Below, in pieces: positions 44,135 through 56,854 of a DNA stretch of 64,000 nucleotides. The translations under genes and the position numbers were made by a program. The notes beneath the pieces were generated by a model. It was given only the letters and a program-made list of their open reading frames with translations, was not told the DNA's origin and searched no databases. This stretch comes from Aggregatibacter segnis (GTDB taxonomy: Bacteria > Pseudomonadota > Gammaproteobacteria > Enterobacterales > Pasteurellaceae): contig NZ_NRCW01000007.1 in NCBI RefSeq assembly GCF_003130075.1, positions 31,235 through 95,234 on the forward strand. The letters are read 5' to 3'. Positions within the stretch are counted from its first letter, which is position 1. Each line of letters opens with the position of its first letter.

Positions 44135-44920
44135 TCATGATTTATTTTTATCTTGTTGACATAAAACAAGCGTTGCTTCAATTAATTTACGCGCAATAGT
44201 GCCATGTGGCGGCAATTCCGGCAAAGGCTGTTCGCAATCAAACCACTGTGCATCGTAAATTTCTTCCGGTTGGATGTGAATTTCTCCTGACGCATAATCA
44301 GCCAAAAAGCCCACCATTTGCGAATTAGGAAATGCCCATGGCTGATTACCAACATAGCGTAAATTTTTCACTTTAATCTGTGTTTCTTCCCAAACTTCAC
44401 GGTGCACAGCCTCTTCAAAGGTTTCACCCACTTCTACAAAACCTGCCAGCGTCGTGTACATACCGCCTTTGTGGCGCATATGATTTGCTAACAAAATTTG
44501 CGAACCACGCCGAACGGCAACAATCACACAAGGGCAGATTACAGGATAAGTGCGAAAGCCGCAAACTTGACATTGTACCGCCCACTCATCCGATCTTTGT
44601 TCGGTTTTACCACCGCACTTGCCACAAAATTGATGCGTTTGGTAAAAATGATTTAATTCCACGCCACGAGCAAGCAGATTAAATTGCTCCTGCGGCAATG
44701 AAAGCTGAGCGCGTAAGGAAAAATACACACGCGCATCGTTCAGTTGAGGCTCCACGAGATATAACGGTTGCGCTGACCACTCACCAAGAAAAAGCGCATG
44801 ATGCCCTGTTAAACCTAATTCAGCCGCAGAACCAAAAGGAAGATTGCCATCAACAAGATGTATGGTGGAACCCTGCGTAAAAAGCCAAAAACCCTTGTCT
44901 TCAGCTTGAATTAATTTCAT
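44135..44920 (-). CDS. nudC: NAD-capped RNA hydrolase / NADH pyrophosphatase
   Basis: 261 residues: N-terminal domain, a four-cysteine zinc site (CGKC ... CQVC, about residues 97-117), and the Nudix box GFVEVGETFEEAVHREVWEE. It hydrolyses NADH and removes NAD caps from RNA. First gene of the nudC-hemE-yjaG unit. Confidence 0.97.
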   Translation of the reverse strand: MKLIQAEDKGFWLFTQGSTIHLVDGNLPFGSAAELGLTGHHALFLGEWSAQPLYLVEPQLNDARVYFSLRAQLSLPQEQFNLLARGVELNHFYQTHQFCGKCGGKTEQRSDEWAVQCQVCGFRTYPVICPCVIVAVRRGSQILLANHMRHKGGMYTTLAGFVEVGETFEEAVHREVWEETQIKVKNLRYVGNQPWAFPNSQMVGFLADYASGEIHIQPEEIYDAQWFDCEQPLPELPPHGTIARKLIEATLVLCQQDKNKS

Positions 44921-45044
44921 TTTTTAACACCCGTTTACATACGTGAAAAACGCTTAAATTTTCCACCGCACTTTGTTGTTCTGAGAAGAAAAAAGTGCGG
45001 TCATTATAAAAGGTATTTTTTTATTTAGCGAATCATGCCCATAA

Positions 45045-45075
45045 AAAAACCCGAGGTTTAGCTCGGGTTTTTATA
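45045..45075 (-). terminator. rpoC terminator
   Basis: Arms ACCCGAG (45049-45055) and CTCGGGT (45062-45068), extended by an A/T pair run; T-run follows on the minus strand. It closes the rplJL-rpoBC transcript. Confidence 0.92.
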
Positions 45076-45085
45076 CGAAGGAATA

Positions 45086-48000
45086 TTATTCCGCGTGCTC
45101 GTCATCTTCTACCATGTTTAACATTTCAGTTAAGCTGGCGGAAGCATCTTCAGAAGTCATGATGAATTCAGAAGCAATTTCTTCTTCATCCGCTGCCGAT
45201 AATCTTACCGGCACCTCTTCATCAGCGATAACTGCCAGGTTTTTGTGACGATTTTGGTGATACGCAAAACCGGTACCCGCCGGGATCAGACGACCCACGA
45301 TGACGTTTTCTTTCAAGCCGCGTAATTCATCGCGTTTACCTGCTACTGCTGCTTCCGTTAACACACGTGTAGTTTCTTGGAAGGATGCCGCAGAGATGAA
45401 GGACTCGGTTGCCAAGGACGCTTTGGTAATACCTAATAATTCGCGTTCAAATTCCACCGGTGGTTTGCCTTCCGCTTCACGTTTACGGTTAACGATTTTC
45501 ACGCGAGCCACTTCCACTTGTTCCCCTTCAAGGAATTCGGAGTCATAAGCTTTGGTGACAATCGCTTTACGCAACATTTGGCGTACTATAACTTCGATGT
45601 GTTTATCGTTAATTTTTACCCCTTGTAAGCGGTAAACTTCTTGGACTTCATTCACGATATATTCGGTTACCGCGTGTACACCGCGTAAACGTAAGATGTC
45701 ATGTGGCGTTTCCGCACCGTCGGAGATTAAATCACCGCGTTCTACCATTTCACCTTCGAATACGTTCAATTGACGCCATTTTGGAATCATTTCTTCGTAC
45801 ACTTCGCCTTCTGCCGGGGTAATCAACAAGCGACGTTTACCTTTGGTTTCTTTACCGAAGGACACGATACCGGAGATTTCCGCTAAAATCGCAGGCTCTT
45901 TCGGTTTACGCGCTTCAAACAAGTCTGCCACGCGTGGAAGACCACCGGTAATATCTTTCGTTCCCACAGATTCTTGCGGAATACGTGCTAACGGATCACC
46001 GATATGCACTTCTGCACCGTCATCTAGGGTCACGATAGCTTTACTTGGTAAGAAGTATTGCGCTACAACATCAGTACCCGGAATGACAATATCGTTACCT
46101 TTGTCATCAACCAGTTTAATCGCCGGACGTAAGTCTTTACCTGCTGTTGCACGTTCACCCACGTCTTGCACCACAATAGAAGAAAGACCGGTTAATTCGT
46201 CGGTTTGACGGGTAACAGTTAAACCATCCACGATATCCACGAATTTTACAAAACCGCTCACTTCAGAGATAACCGGCATAGTATGCGGATCCCAGTTAGC
46301 AATGGTTTCACCGGCATTTACATCTTGCTGATCGCCTTTGTTCAAAATGGCACCGTAAGGCACTTTATAGTGTTCTTTGGTACGACCGAAGGTATCCACA
46401 ACGGTTAGTTCGGTATTACGAGACGTTAACACCAATTTACCTTCGTTATTTGTAACAAATTTCGCATTGGCCAAACGCAATGTACCGTTGTTTTTCACTT
46501 GTACGCTAGACTCTTTGGCTGCTGCAGATGCCGCACCACCGATGTGGAACGTACGCATGGTTAACTGTGTTCCCGGCTCACCGATAGATTGTGCCGCAAT
46601 AACACCCACAGCTTCACCTTGGTTAATCAGGTGACCGCGCGCTAAGTCACGACCGTAACATTTCGCACACACACCGAAGTCGGTATTACAGGTTACAACA
46701 GAACGTACTTTCACGCTGTCCACAGAATTTTCGTCTAATACGTCACACAATTTTTCATCTAATAAGGTATTGCGTGGAATTAACACTTCTTCTGAGCCAG
46801 GTTTTAAGATGTCTTCAGCAACCACACGGCCTAAAACTTGTTCGCGTAGAGGCACTTTTTCATCGCCACCTTCGATTAACGGGGTCATCACGATACCTTC
46901 GTGTGTACCACAGTCATCTTCTACGATAACGAGGTCTTGTGCTACGTCAACCAAACGACGGGTTAAGTAACCGGAGTTCGCTGTTTTCAGCGCGGTATCC
47001 GCCAAACCTTTACGCGCACCGTGGGTAGAAATAAAGTATTGTAAAACGTTCAAACCTTCACGGAAGTTTGCCGTAATCGGGGTTTCGATAATGGAACCGT
47101 CCGGACGTGCCATCAAGCCACGCATACCCGCTAACTGACGAATCTGTGCTGCAGAACCACGCGCACCGGAATCCGCCATCATAAAGATGCTGTTGAAGGA
47201 CGCTTGTTTTTCCGGCTTCCCTTCACGGTTAATGACTTCTTCCGTAGAAAGGTTTTCCATCATGGCTTTAGCAACACGTTCGTTGGCGGCAGCCCAAATA
47301 TCGATCACTTTGTTATAGCGCTCACCGGCAGTCACAAGACCAGATTGGAATTGTTCCTGAATTTCAGCCACTTCTTCTTCCGCTGCAGAAATAATTTCGT
47401 ATTTCTTCGCTGGAATGACCATATCATCGATACCAACAGAAGAACCGGAACGAGCAGCATAAGCAAAACCGGTATACATAATGTGGTCAGCAAACATAAC
47501 GCTGGCTTTCAAGCCTAAACGACGATAGCTTTCATTAATTAATTTAGAAATCGCTTTTTTACCAAGTGTTTGGTTAAACAAGCTAAACGGCATACCTTTC
47601 GGCGCGATCATCCATAAAATCGCACGGCCGATAGTGGTATCGGTTAACGTCGTTTTGGATTCAAACTCACCGGCCTCGTTTTTCACATACTCTGTAATAC
47701 GCACTTTCACGCGAGAATGTAATTCTGCTTGACCTGTGCGATAAGCTTTTTCTGCTTCGCGCGGGTCTTGCAATAACATGCCTTCACCTTTACCGTTCAC
47801 TTTTTCACGAGTCATGTAGTAAAGACCCAACACCACGTCTTGTGATGGAACGATAATCGGATCACCGTTTGCCGGAGAAAGGATGTTGTTCGTAGACATC
47901 ATTAACGCACGCGCTTCTAATTGCGCTTCCAACGTTAACGGTACGTGTACCGCCATTTGGTCACCATCGAAGTCCGCGTTGAACGCCGCACAAACAAGTG

Positions 48001-49354
48001 GGTGTAATTGAATCGCTTTACCTTCGATTAAGATCGGCTCAAATGCTTGGATACCCAAACGGTGCAATGTTGGTGCACGGTTCAATAGAATCGGGTGTTC
48101 ACGAATAACTTCAGCCAAGATATCCCAAACGATAGCGTCTTCACGCTCCACCATTTTCTTCGCGGCTTTAATCGTCGTTGCATAACCACGGCTTTCTAAT
48201 TTCGCATAGATAAACGGACGGAATAATTCCAATGCCATTTTCTTCGGCAAACCACATTGGTGTAAGCGTAAGTATGGACCTACGGTAATTACGGAACGAC
48301 CGGAGTAGTCAACACGTTTACCCAACAAGTTTTGACGGAAACGACCTTGTTTACCTTTAATCATATCCGCTAATGATTTTAACGGACGACGGTTAGAACC
48401 GGTAATTGCACGACCGCGACGACCGTTATCTAACAACGCGTCAACGGACTCTTGTAACATACGTTTTTCGTTACGCACGATAATATCCGGTGCGATTAAA
48501 TCTAATAAACGTTTTAAACGGTTGTTACGGTTGATTACGCGACGGTATAAATCGTTCAAGTCGGAAGTCGCAAAACGACCACCGTCTAACGGCACTAACG
48601 GACGTAAATCCGGTGGAAGCACCGGCAATACGGTCATCACCATCCATTCCGGTTTATTGCCGGACTGTAAGAAGGCTTCCAATAATTTTAAGCGTTTAGT
48701 GATTTTCTTACGTTTGGTTTCGGAATTGGTTTCTTGTAATTCTTCGCGTAAATTTTCGCATTCCGCTTCCAAATCGATGCCGCGCAATAAGGCTTGAATG
48801 GCTTCCGCCCCCATTTTAGCATCGAACTCATCTTGCCAACGGTCTTCCGCGTCAAGGTATTGTTCTTCGGTTAACAACTGACCGCGCTCAAGATCGGTCA
48901 TACCCGGTTCGATCACAATGTAAGATTCAAAATAAAGCACGCGTTCAATATCACGCAACGGCATATCTAACAATAAACCGATACGGGACGGTAGGGATTT
49001 TAAGAACCAAATGTGCGCCACCGGTGAAGCCAATTCAATGTGCCCCATACGTTCACGACGAACTTTAGTTTGAGTGACTTCTACGCCACATTTTTCACAA
49101 ATCACACCGCGGTGTTTTAAGCGTTTGTACTTACCGCACAAACATTCGTAATCTTTTACCGGTCCGAAGATACGGGCACAGAAAAGACCGTCACGTTCCG
49201 GTTTAAAGGTACGATAGTTGATTGTTTCAGGCTTTTTAACTTCACCGTATGACCAAGAACGGATCATGTCAGGTGAGGCTAAACCGATTTTAATCACATC
49301 AAAATCTTCAGCGGTTTTTGATTGTGCTTTTAAAAACTTAACTAAGTCTTTCAC
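45086..49354 (-). CDS. rpoC: DNA-directed RNA polymerase subunit beta'
   Basis: About 1422 residues. The GTG at 49352-49354 is chosen: AGGAG lies seven bases before it and the protein then starts [13 protein letters not shown] like E. coli RpoC. Catalytic [13 protein letters not shown]-terminal zinc site [19 protein letters not shown], second zinc cluster [16 protein letters not shown], trigger loop region [11 protein letters not shown]. Forms the active centre with RpoB. Confidence 0.98.
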   Translation of the reverse strand: MKDLVKFLKAQSKTAEDFDVIKIGLASPDMIRSWSYGEVKKPETINYRTFKPERDGLFCARIFGPVKDYECLCGKYKRLKHRGVICEKCGVEVTQTKVRRERMGHIELASPVAHIWFLKSLPSRIGLLLDMPLRDIERVLYFESYIVIEPGMTDLERGQLLTEEQYLDAEDRWQDEFDAKMGAEAIQALLRGIDLEAECENLREELQETNSETKRKKITKRLKLLEAFLQSGNKPEWMVMTVLPVLPPDLRPLVPLDGGRFATSDLNDLYRRVINRNNRLKRLLDLIAPDIIVRNEKRMLQESVDALLDNGRRGRAITGSNRRPLKSLADMIKGKQGRFRQNLLGKRVDYSGRSVITVGPYLRLHQCGLPKKMALELFRPFIYAKLESRGYATTIKAAKKMVEREDAIVWDILAEVIREHPILLNRAPTLHRLGIQAFEPILIEGKAIQLHPLVCAAFNADFDGDQMAVHVPLTLEAQLEARALMMSTNNILSPANGDPIIVPSQDVVLGLYYMTREKVNGKGEGMLLQDPREAEKAYRTGQAELHSRVKVRITEYVKNEAGEFESKTTLTDTTIGRAILWMIAPKGMPFSLFNQTLGKKAISKLINESYRRLGLKASVMFADHIMYTGFAYAARSGSSVGIDDMVIPAKKYEIISAAEEEVAEIQEQFQSGLVTAGERYNKVIDIWAAANERVAKAMMENLSTEEVINREGKPEKQASFNSIFMMADSGARGSAAQIRQLAGMRGLMARPDGSIIETPITANFREGLNVLQYFISTHGARKGLADTALKTANSGYLTRRLVDVAQDLVIVEDDCGTHEGIVMTPLIEGGDEKVPLREQVLGRVVAEDILKPGSEEVLIPRNTLLDEKLCDVLDENSVDSVKVRSVVTCNTDFGVCAKCYGRDLARGHLINQGEAVGVIAAQSIGEPGTQLTMRTFHIGGAASAAAKESSVQVKNNGTLRLANAKFVTNNEGKLVLTSRNTELTVVDTFGRTKEHYKVPYGAILNKGDQQDVNAGETIANWDPHTMPVISEVSGFVKFVDIVDGLTVTRQTDELTGLSSIVVQDVGERATAGKDLRPAIKLVDDKGNDIVIPGTDVVAQYFLPSKAIVTLDDGAEVHIGDPLARIPQESVGTKDITGGLPRVADLFEARKPKEPAILAEISGIVSFGKETKGKRRLLITPAEGEVYEEMIPKWRQLNVFEGEMVERGDLISDGAETPHDILRLRGVHAVTEYIVNEVQEVYRLQGVKINDKHIEVIVRQMLRKAIVTKAYDSEFLEGEQVEVARVKIVNRKREAEGKPPVEFERELLGITKASLATESFISAASFQETTRVLTEAAVAGKRDELRGLKENVIVGRLIPAGTGFAYHQNRHKNLAVIADEEVPVRLSAADEEEIASEFIMTSEDASASLTEMLNMVEDDEHAE

Positions 49355-49384
49355 AGATTTGCTCCTGTCGGAGTTAAACTTATT

Positions 49385-49430
49385 CAAGTGCGGTCGTTTT
49401 TCAAAACGCTTTTAAAATCGACCGCACTTG
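49385..49430. repeat. inverted uptake signals between rpoB and rpoC
   Basis: CAAGTGCGGTCG (49385-49396) and CGACCGCACTTG (49419-49430), perfect 12-base arms, loop 22. No T-run, so complete termination is not expected; it may slow polymerase or stabilise mRNA within the rpoBC transcript. Confidence 0.7.
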
Positions 49431-49457
49431 GGCTCAATAGGGGGTCAATACCCTGAC

Positions 49458-52400
49458 TTATTCTTCGTCCAAGTCGATGTTGATACCAAGTGAACGGATT
49501 TCTTTCATAATTACGTTGAAAGATTCCGGTGTACCCGGATCCATGTGTTGGTTGCCGCTGACGATGTTTTTATACATCTTCGTACGACCGTTCACATCAT
49601 CGGATTTCACGGTTAACATTTCTTGTAAGGTATAAGCTGCACCATAAGCTTCAAGTGCCCACACCTCCATCTCACCGAAACGTTGACCACCGAATTGCGC
49701 CTTACCACCCAACGGTTGTTGAGTAACAAGACTATAAGAACCGGTTGAACGCGCGTGCATTTTGTCATCAACCAAGTGGTTCAATTTGAGCATATACATG
49801 TAACCTACCGTTACCGGACGCTCGAATTTCTCACCTGTACGACCATCATAAAGGGTAATTTGACCGGAAGTCGGTAAACCACCAAGCTCTAATAAGCCTT
49901 TAATTTCTTTTTCATGGGCACCGTCAAATACCGGTGTCGCAATCGGCAAGCCTTTACGCAAGTTTTGTGCTAAACGCATTACTTCTTCGTCTGTAAAGGT
50001 GCTGAGATCCACTTTTTGTGAACCGCCGCCAAGGTCATAGGCTTTCTGCATGTATTCACGCAATTTCGCGATAGATTGTTGTTGTTTAATCATCGCGTTA
50101 ATTTGATCGCCGATACCTTTTGCCGCCAAACCTAAGTGAGTTTCTAAGATCTGACCGATATTCATACGGGACGGAACGCCCAGCGGGTTCAATACAATTT
50201 CAACAGGTTGACCGTTTTCATCGTATGGCATGTCTTCCACAGGGTTAATTTTTGAGATAACCCCTTTGTTACCGTGACGACCCGCCATTTTATCACCCGG
50301 TTGAATTTGACGTTTCACCGCCAAGTACACTTTAACGACTTTCAACACGCCCGGTGCCAAATCGTCGCCTTGGATAATCTTGTTGCGTTGAACTTCCAAT
50401 TTACGTTCAAATTCTTTGCGTAATTCTTCGTGTTGTTCCGCTAACTGCTCTAATTGGTGTTGTTTTTCCTCGTTATCCAAGGTTTGTTCCAACCATTTAG
50501 TGCGGTCTAATTTATCTAAGGATTTCGCATCGAAACCACCGGATAACAATAGGTTGCGGACACGCATAAACAAGCCGGCTTCCAAAATCTCAAACTCTTC
50601 GCTCAAGTCTTTTTTCGCTTGTTTTAATTGCATTTCTTCGATTTCTAACGCACGTTTGTCTTTTTCTACGCCATCACGGGTAAACACTTGTACGTCAATA
50701 ACGGTACCGGAAACGCTGTTTGGTACGCGTAAAGAAGAGTCTTTCACATCAGACGCTTTTTCACCGAAGATCGCGCGTAATAATTTTTCTTCCGGAGTTA
50801 ATTGGGTTTCACCTTTTGGTGTCACTTTACCCACCAAAATATCGCCGCCCTTCACTTCTGCACCGATATACACGATACCGGATTCGTCTAATTTACTTAA
50901 TGCAGCTTCACCGACATTAGGAATATCTGCAGTAATTTCTTCTGCACCTAATTTGGTATCACGTGCCACACAAGAAAGCTCTTGAATGTGAATAGTGGTG
51001 AAACGATCTTGTTGTACGACACGTTCGGAAACTAACATGGAGTCTTCGAAGTTATAACCGTTCCACGGCATAAACGCCACACGAATATTTTGACCGAGTG
51101 CCAACTCACCTAAATCGGTAGAAGGACCATCCGCCAAAATTTCACCACGCTCAACCGGCTCGCCTAATTCCACACAAGGAATTTGGTTAATACAGGTGTT
51201 TTGGTTAGAACGGGTATATTTGATTAAGTTATAAATATCAATACCGGCTTCGCCCGCAACGGTTTCGTCTTCATTGACTTTCACCACAATACGGGAAGCG
51301 TCCACGTATTGAATCGTACCACCGCGTTTTGCAACAACCGCAACACCGGAGTCAAGCGCTACCGCTTTCTCAATACCGGTACCGACTAATGGTTTGTCTG
51401 CACGCAAGGTTGGCACTGCTTGACGTTGCATGTTCGCACCCATCAAGGCACGGTTCGCATCGTCATGCTCTAAGAACGGAATTAATGCTGCCGCCACAGA
51501 AACCACTTGTTGTGTTGAAACGTCCATATAGTGAATTTCTTCAGGTTTATAAAGACCTGATTCACCATGTTCACCACGACAGGTGACAAATGCATCGGTA
51601 AAGCGGAACTCTTCATCAAGATTTGAGTTCGCCTGTGCGATAACGTATTTACCTTCTTCAATCGCAGAAAGGTATTCAATTTCTTCAGTCACTTGGCCAT
51701 TGACAACTTTACGATATGGCGTTTCTAAGAAACCATAGTCGTTGGTACGCGCATAAACGGAAAGAGAGTTAATCAAACCGATGTTCGGACCTTCAGGGGT
51801 TTCAATCGGACACACGCGACCATAGTGAGTCGCATGGACGTCACGCACTTCAAAGCCGGCACGCTCACGAGTTAAACCGCCCGGACCCAATGCAGAAATA
51901 CGACGTTTGTGTGTAACTTCTGATAACGGGTTGTTTTGGTCCATAAATTGAGATAATTGAGATGAACCAAAGAATTCTTTCACTGCAGCAGAAATCGGTT
52001 TCGCATTAATTAAATCTTGTGGTGTAACAGCTTCCAAATCACCTAAAGACAAGCGCTCTTTCACTGCACGCTCAACACGCACTAAGCCAATACGGAATTG
52101 GTTTTCTGCCATTTCACCCACAGAACGAATACGACGGTTACCTAAGTGGTCGATATCATCCACTTCACCACGACCGTTACGAATTTCGATCAATTTCTTC
52201 ATGACACTGACGATATCTTCGTTACTTAATGTGCCACTGCCGGTGGTTTCTTCAATCCCTAAAGAGCGGTTAAATTTCATGCGGCCTACCGCAGACAAGT
52301 CATAACGGTCGGAAGAGAAGAATAAATTCTCAAATAACGCTTCTGCCGCTTCTTTTGTCGGTGGCTCACCCGGACGCATCATACGGTAAATTTCCACTAA

Positions 52401-53486
52401 CGCGCTTAAACGATCGCTAGACGGATCAACACGTAATGTTTCGGAAATATATGGGCCGTAATCCAAGTCATTTGTGAATAAGGTTTCAACTGTGGTATAG
52501 CCTGCTTGTGCTAATTTCGCCAATACCTCAAGAGAAAGCTCCATATTCGCCGCACAAACTAATTCGCCGGTATCTAAATTGACATAGTCTTTCGCAGCAA
52601 CTTTACCCACGATATATTCCGTCGGTACGTCTACTTGTTTAATATGATCTTTTTCTAATGCTTTAATATGACGAGCAGTAATGCGACGACCACGTTCTAC
52701 ATACACTTTGCCATTTGCTTCAATATCAAATGCCGCCGTTTCACCACGTAAACGTTCAGGCATTAAATTCATCAGCAATTTATTATCTTTAATTTCGAAG
52801 ATAACTTTATCAAAGAAAAGATCTAAGATTTGTTCTGTGGTGTAACCCAACGCGCGCAAGATAATCGTTGATGGTAATTTACGACGACGGTCGATACGTG
52901 CATATAAGTTATCTTTCGGATCAAATTCAAAATCCAACCATGAACCACGGTAAGGAATAATACGTGCGTTATACAGCACTTTACCTGAAGAGTGAGTTTT
53001 ACCTTTGTCACTATCAAAGAATACACCTGGACTACGGTGTAATTGAGACACGATAACACGCTCGGTACCATTAATCACGAAAGTACCATTATCGGTCATT
53101 AGTGGGATCTCACCCATGTAAACTTCTTGTTCTTTAATATCTTTGATCGTGCCTGGTGCAGCGTCTTTGTCATAGCTGACTAAACGTAGTTTGACGCGTA
53201 ATGGCGCAGAATAAGTAGTGCCGCGAATTTGGCATTCGCGCACATCAAATACCGGCTCACCTAATTGATAGCTGACATATTGTAATTCGGTATTTCCATT
53301 CGTACTAACAATCGGAAATACAGAACGAAAAGCGGCTTCTAAGCCTTGTTGACCATCCGGATCTCTTTGAATAAATTTTTCAAAAGAATCAAGCTGGATT
53401 GTCAATAAATAGGGAATATTTAAAACTTGCGGACGTTTGCCGAAGTCTTTACGGATTCGTTTTTTCTCGGTGTAGGAGTAAACCAT
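49458..53486 (-). CDS. rpoB: DNA-directed RNA polymerase subunit beta
   Basis: About 1342 residues with the ATG at 53484-53486 ([20 protein letters not shown]), after an AGAGGA site. The rifampicin region reads [31 protein letters not shown], i.e. wild type at the usual resistance positions. Other landmarks: [13 protein letters not shown] and C-terminal [18 protein letters not shown]. Confidence 0.98.
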   Translation of the reverse strand: MVYSYTEKKRIRKDFGKRPQVLNIPYLLTIQLDSFEKFIQRDPDGQQGLEAAFRSVFPIVSTNGNTELQYVSYQLGEPVFDVRECQIRGTTYSAPLRVKLRLVSYDKDAAPGTIKDIKEQEVYMGEIPLMTDNGTFVINGTERVIVSQLHRSPGVFFDSDKGKTHSSGKVLYNARIIPYRGSWLDFEFDPKDNLYARIDRRRKLPSTIILRALGYTTEQILDLFFDKVIFEIKDNKLLMNLMPERLRGETAAFDIEANGKVYVERGRRITARHIKALEKDHIKQVDVPTEYIVGKVAAKDYVNLDTGELVCAANMELSLEVLAKLAQAGYTTVETLFTNDLDYGPYISETLRVDPSSDRLSALVEIYRMMRPGEPPTKEAAEALFENLFFSSDRYDLSAVGRMKFNRSLGIEETTGSGTLSNEDIVSVMKKLIEIRNGRGEVDDIDHLGNRRIRSVGEMAENQFRIGLVRVERAVKERLSLGDLEAVTPQDLINAKPISAAVKEFFGSSQLSQFMDQNNPLSEVTHKRRISALGPGGLTRERAGFEVRDVHATHYGRVCPIETPEGPNIGLINSLSVYARTNDYGFLETPYRKVVNGQVTEEIEYLSAIEEGKYVIAQANSNLDEEFRFTDAFVTCRGEHGESGLYKPEEIHYMDVSTQQVVSVAAALIPFLEHDDANRALMGANMQRQAVPTLRADKPLVGTGIEKAVALDSGVAVVAKRGGTIQYVDASRIVVKVNEDETVAGEAGIDIYNLIKYTRSNQNTCINQIPCVELGEPVERGEILADGPSTDLGELALGQNIRVAFMPWNGYNFEDSMLVSERVVQQDRFTTIHIQELSCVARDTKLGAEEITADIPNVGEAALSKLDESGIVYIGAEVKGGDILVGKVTPKGETQLTPEEKLLRAIFGEKASDVKDSSLRVPNSVSGTVIDVQVFTRDGVEKDKRALEIEEMQLKQAKKDLSEEFEILEAGLFMRVRNLLLSGGFDAKSLDKLDRTKWLEQTLDNEEKQHQLEQLAEQHEELRKEFERKLEVQRNKIIQGDDLAPGVLKVVKVYLAVKRQIQPGDKMAGRHGNKGVISKINPVEDMPYDENGQPVEIVLNPLGVPSRMNIGQILETHLGLAAKGIGDQINAMIKQQQSIAKLREYMQKAYDLGGGSQKVDLSTFTDEEVMRLAQNLRKGLPIATPVFDGAHEKEIKGLLELGGLPTSGQITLYDGRTGEKFERPVTVGYMYMLKLNHLVDDKMHARSTGSYSLVTQQPLGGKAQFGGQRFGEMEVWALEAYGAAYTLQEMLTVKSDDVNGRTKMYKNIVSGNQHMDPGTPESFNVIMKEIRSLGINIDLDEE

Positions 53487-53693
53487 AGGGTTCCTCTGCT
53501 TGCTGTTCAGTGACCCACAATCAACACGCAATATTTATGGCAAATATTGGTGATAATGTATTAGATACCGTTTTTAGATGACCGCACTATGAACCTTACT
53601 TCTTGAGTGGGTAGCTCAAATTAAAATGCTTTGTTTAACTTGAGGAAACAAAAGTAATCAAACGGCAAATTTACTTCTGTTTTTGATAGCACA

Positions 53694-53723
53694 AAATGGC
53701 TGATGGTCACCCACCAGCCATTT
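53694..53723 (-). terminator. rplL-rpoB attenuator hairpin
   Basis: Thirteen-base arms (53694-53706 and 53711-53723), core AAATGGCTG / CAGCCATTT, one wobble, loop of four; only a short T-tract (TTTTG) follows on the minus strand. This fits a partial terminator that lowers rpoBC transcription relative to the ribosomal protein genes, as in E. coli. The remaining bases to rpoB (53487-53693) show nothing else clear. Confidence 0.75.
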
Positions 53724-53755
53724 AGCCTGAGAAACAGGAGGAAACAAAATCAAAA

Positions 53756-54124
53756 TTATTTGATTTCTACTTTCGCGCCAGCTTCTTCTAATTCTTTCTT
53801 AAGCGCTTCTGCTTCTGCTTTAGCAATGCCTTCTTTCAATACAGCTGGTGCAGATTCAACTAAGTCTTTAGCTTCTTTCAAGCCTAAACCAGTTGCACCA
53901 CGTACTGCTTTGATTACCGCTACTTTGTTAGCACCAGCTTCAGCAAGAACTACGTCAAATTCAGTTTTTTCTTCAACTGCTGCTGCGCCTGCTGCCGGAG
54001 CTGCTGCTACTGCTGCCGCTGCTGAAACACCGAATTTTTCTTCCATCGCTGTGATTAATTCAACGATTTCAGTTACAGATTTAGAAGCAATCGCTTCAAT
54101 GATTTGTTCGTTAGTTAATGACAT
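53756..54124 (-). CDS. rplL: 50S ribosomal protein L7/L12
   Basis: 122 residues with the ATG at 54122-54124 ([14 protein letters not shown]). N-terminal dimerisation domain, Ala-rich hinge (about 37-50) and C-terminal factor-binding domain with [18 protein letters not shown]. Forms the ribosome stalk bound to L10. Confidence 0.98.
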   Translation of the reverse strand: MSLTNEQIIEAIASKSVTEIVELITAMEEKFGVSAAAAVAAAPAAGAAAVEEKTEFDVVLAEAGANKVAVIKAVRGATGLGLKEAKDLVESAPAVLKEGIAKAEAEALKKELEEAGAKVEIK

Positions 54125-54175
54125 AACAATCAATTCCTAAAGTAAATAAAGTTAATTGGATGAAGAAACGCTTGA

Positions 54176-54667
54176 TTAAGCCGCTTCTTGTAATTTGTCG
54201 CGTAATGCCGCAAAAGTGCGAACAAGTTTGCCTGCCGCAGCTTCTTTCATTGTGCCCATTAAACGTGCAATTGCTTCGTCGTAAGTCGGTAATGTTGCTA
54301 AGAATTCAACATCTTGGATCTTACCTTCAAAGGCTGCACCTTTAAGTTCAAACTTATCGTTTGCTTTTGCAAATTCTTTGAACAAACGTGCTGCAGCACC
54401 TGGATGTTCAGTAGAGAATGCGATAAGTGTTGGACCGGTAAATGTGTCTTTCAAACACTCGAATTCAGTGCCTTCTACCGCACGACGTAATAAAGTATTA
54501 CGAACAACGCGCATAGAAACACCGGCTTCGCGTGCAGATTTACGCAATTCGGTCATTTTATCTACTGTCACACCACGGGAATCCGCAATTACAGCAGAAA
54601 GGGCACCTTTGGCTGCTTCATTTACTTCGGCAACAATTGCTTGTTTGTCTTGAAGATTTAATGCCAT
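54176..54667 (-). CDS. rplJ: 50S ribosomal protein L10
   Basis: 163 residues with the ATG at 54665-54667 ([15 protein letters not shown]), eight codons inside the longest frame. Stalk base protein; L10-L12 complex also binds its own leader to repress translation. [15 protein letters not shown] is the conserved rRNA-contact segment. Confidence 0.98.
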   Translation of the reverse strand: MALNLQDKQAIVAEVNEAAKGALSAVIADSRGVTVDKMTELRKSAREAGVSMRVVRNTLLRRAVEGTEFECLKDTFTGPTLIAFSTEHPGAAARLFKEFAKANDKFELKGAAFEGKIQDVEFLATLPTYDEAIARLMGTMKEAAAGKLVRTFAALRDKLQEAA

Positions 54668-54689
54668 TGGCTTTTTAGCTCCTGAATAC

Positions 54690-54870
54690 ACTCCGATCGC
54701 TCGGAATTTAAATACCTAATAAAACGACTATTAGGACGAATTCGGTGCACAGAAGCAAGAAAATTCTTATTCTGTTCACCATCTACGTAGGATGATTAAG
54801 ATTGCTCCCCTACGGTCTTGGACGGGGCTTGAATGAGGTCAAGCACCAACCAGAAATGCTAAACCGCAAA
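54690..54870 (-). promoter_or_regulatory. ribosomal protein L10 leader (autoregulatory RNA)
   Basis: The minus-strand leader contains CAAGACCGTAGGGG and later CCTACGTAGATGGTGAACAG, the pairing blocks characteristic of the rplJ leader bound by L10-(L12)4 in gammaproteobacteria. The 358-base gap between rplA and rplJ holds this leader and the rplKA terminator (54972-55003). Confidence 0.8.
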
Positions 54871-54971
54871 TAAAATACGGTCTAAAAAGGACGCAAATTA
54901 TAACGATCGAAATAACATTTGTAAATGCCTGATGATAAAAAAATCACCAATTCGACAATAATAAATGTCCG

Positions 54972-55003
54972 AAAAAATAACCGCACTTATAAAAGTGCGG
55001 TCA
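54972..55003 (-). terminator. rplKA terminator
   Basis: ACCGCACTT (54980-54988) and AAGTGCGGT (54993-55001), loop ATAA, then T6 on the minus strand: inverted uptake signals. Confidence 0.8.
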
Positions 55004-55025
55004 TATTTCATCGTATTTCTACGGA

Positions 55026-55715
55026 TTATAGTGAAGCTTGATCAACAGCGACACCGGCACCCATTGTAGTAGAAAGACTTACTTTCTTAATGAAGATACC
55101 TTTAGATGTTGCAGGTTTCGCTTTAGTTAAAGCCGCTAACAACGCTTGAAGGTTTTCTTTCAATTGTACTTCAGAGAAGTTTGCTTTACCGATAGTGGTG
55201 TGGATGATACCGTTTTTATCGTTACGATAACGGATCTGACCAGATTTAGCATTTTTAACTGCTTCAGCAACGTTTGGTGTTACAGTACCCACTTTAGGGT
55301 TTGGCATTAAACCACGTGGGCCTAATACTTGACCTAATTGACCAACAACACGCATTGCGTCAGGAGAAGCGATAACAACGTCAAAGTTCATTTCGCCTTT
55401 TTTGATTTGCTCAGCTAAATCTTCCATACCTACTAAATCAGCACCAGCTTCTTTAGCTGCTTCTGCGTTTGCACCTTGGGTGAACACAGCTACGCGAACT
55501 TCACGACCAGTACCGTGTGGTAATACAGTTGCACCACGAACGTTTTGGTCTGATTTACGAGGATCGATACCTAAGTTTACTGCAACGTCAACACTTTCAA
55601 CGAATTTAGCCGTTGCGAATTGTTTTAATACCGCGATCGCTTCGTTGATTTCGTATGCTTTAGTAGAATCTACGCCAGCTTTGATTGCTTTCATTTTTTT
55701 AGTCAATTTAGCCAT
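55026..55715 (-). CDS. rplA: 50S ribosomal protein L1
   Basis: 229 residues, full length, with [22 protein letters not shown] motif ([20 protein letters not shown]) and start [15 protein letters not shown]. Binds 23S rRNA at the L1 stalk and represses its own operon in relatives. Four bases after rplK. Confidence 0.98.
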   Translation of the reverse strand: MAKLTKKMKAIKAGVDSTKAYEINEAIAVLKQFATAKFVESVDVAVNLGIDPRKSDQNVRGATVLPHGTGREVRVAVFTQGANAEAAKEAGADLVGMEDLAEQIKKGEMNFDVVIASPDAMRVVGQLGQVLGPRGLMPNPKVGTVTPNVAEAVKNAKSGQIRYRNDKNGIIHTTIGKANFSEVQLKENLQALLAALTKAKPATSKGIFIKKVSLSTTMGAGVAVDQASL

Positions 55716-55719
55716 CGTA

Positions 55720-56148
55720 TTATTCCTCCACCACTAAGCCCATAGAGCGAGCAGTACCAGCAATTGATTTCATTTTAGTTTCGATAGACGCGCCAGTCAT
55801 ATCTGCTGCTTTAGTTTCAGCGATTTGACGAACTTGATCTAAAGTTACTTTACCCACTTTATCTTTGTTCGGTTTACCAGAACCAGATTTGATACCTGCA
55901 GCTTTTTTCAATAATACTGCTGCTGGTGGAGTTTTAGTTACGAAAGTAAATGAACGGTCTGCATATACAGTGATAACAACCGGAATTGGTAAACCTTTTT
56001 CTAAGCTCTCAGTACGAGCGTTGAATGCTTTACAGAATTCCATGATGTTCACACCTTGTTGACCTAATGCAGGACCAACTGGTGGTGATGGGTTTGCCAT
56101 ACCAGCTGCAACTTGCAACTTAACGTAGGCTTGGACTTTTTTTGCCAT
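55720..56148 (-). CDS. rplK: 50S ribosomal protein L11
   Basis: 142 residues; N-terminal [29 protein letters not shown] and C-terminal rRNA-binding domain with [15 protein letters not shown]. Part of the GTPase centre and needed for RelA response. rplK-rplA form a two-gene unit. Confidence 0.98.
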   Translation of the reverse strand: MAKKVQAYVKLQVAAGMANPSPPVGPALGQQGVNIMEFCKAFNARTESLEKGLPIPVVITVYADRSFTFVTKTPPAAVLLKKAAGIKSGSGKPNKDKVGKVTLDQVRQIAETKAADMTGASIETKMKSIAGTARSMGLVVEE

Positions 56149-56251
56149 TTTAGTTTCCTCTAAATGGGTAATAACGCTATTGCTAGCTCCCCTGTTGTTA
56201 AAAAGGGTTGCATTCTAATCAAACGCAACCGGTTTTTCAAGTAAAATGCCG

Positions 56252-56285
56252 AAAAAATGTACCGCACTTAAAAAAGTGCGGTGGA
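56252..56285 (-). terminator. secE-nusG terminator
   Basis: ACCGCACTT (56261-56269) and AAGTGCGGT (56274-56282), four-base loop, T6 on the minus strand after the nusG stop. Confidence 0.8.
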
Positions 56286-56301
56286 AAATTCAAACGTTTT
56301 A

Positions 56302-56853
56302 CTAGTTATTCTTTTCTACTTGGCCGAACTCAAGTTCAACCGGCGTAGCACGACCGAAAATAGATACAGACACTTTTAAGCGGCCTTTTTCGTAATCTAC
56401 TTCTTCAACTGTACCATTAAAGTCTGCGAATGGCCCTTCGGTTACACGCACTTCTTCACCCGGTTGGAAGGTTGTTCTTGGTTTCGGTTTATCGCTGTTT
56501 TGTTCCAAGCGATTTAAAATGATATCCGCTTCACGATTACTAATTGGCGCTGGTTTATCCGGTGTACCGCCGATGAAACCCATCACGCGTGGCACGCTAC
56601 GCACCAAATGCCAAGTATCATCGTTCATTTCCATTTGTACTAACACATAACCCGGGAAATATTTACGTTCACTTTTGCGACGTTTACCTGCCACATTTTC
56701 GACAACTTCTTCTGTCGGCACTAACACTTCACCGAACTGTTCTTCCATATTGTGAAGTTTGATGTATTCACGCAACGTAGTCGCTACGCGCGCTTCAAAA
56801 CCGGAGAACGCTTGCAACACATACCAACGTTTTTTATTTGCGGTTTCGGTCAT
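56302..56853 (-). CDS. nusG: transcription termination/antitermination factor NusG
   Basis: 183 residues. NGN domain (about 8-125) with [16 protein letters not shown] and the KOW domain at the end ([30 protein letters not shown]). Binds RNA polymerase, and couples it to Rho or the ribosome. One base after secE. Confidence 0.98.
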   Translation of the reverse strand: MTETANKKRWYVLQAFSGFEARVATTLREYIKLHNMEEQFGEVLVPTEEVVENVAGKRRKSERKYFPGYVLVQMEMNDDTWHLVRSVPRVMGFIGGTPDKPAPISNREADIILNRLEQNSDKPKPRTTFQPGEEVRVTEGPFADFNGTVEEVDYEKGRLKVSVSIFGRATPVELEFGQVEKNN

Positions 56854-56854
56854 T

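Noticed and set aside
50416..50985. 189-codon plus-strand open frame opposite rpoB
   Set aside because: Antisense shadow of a conserved gene; Ser- and Asn-rich low-information translation.
51880..51990. Rifampicin-resistance change in rpoB
   Set aside because: The usual positions in [13 protein letters not shown] and [11 protein letters not shown] are wild type.
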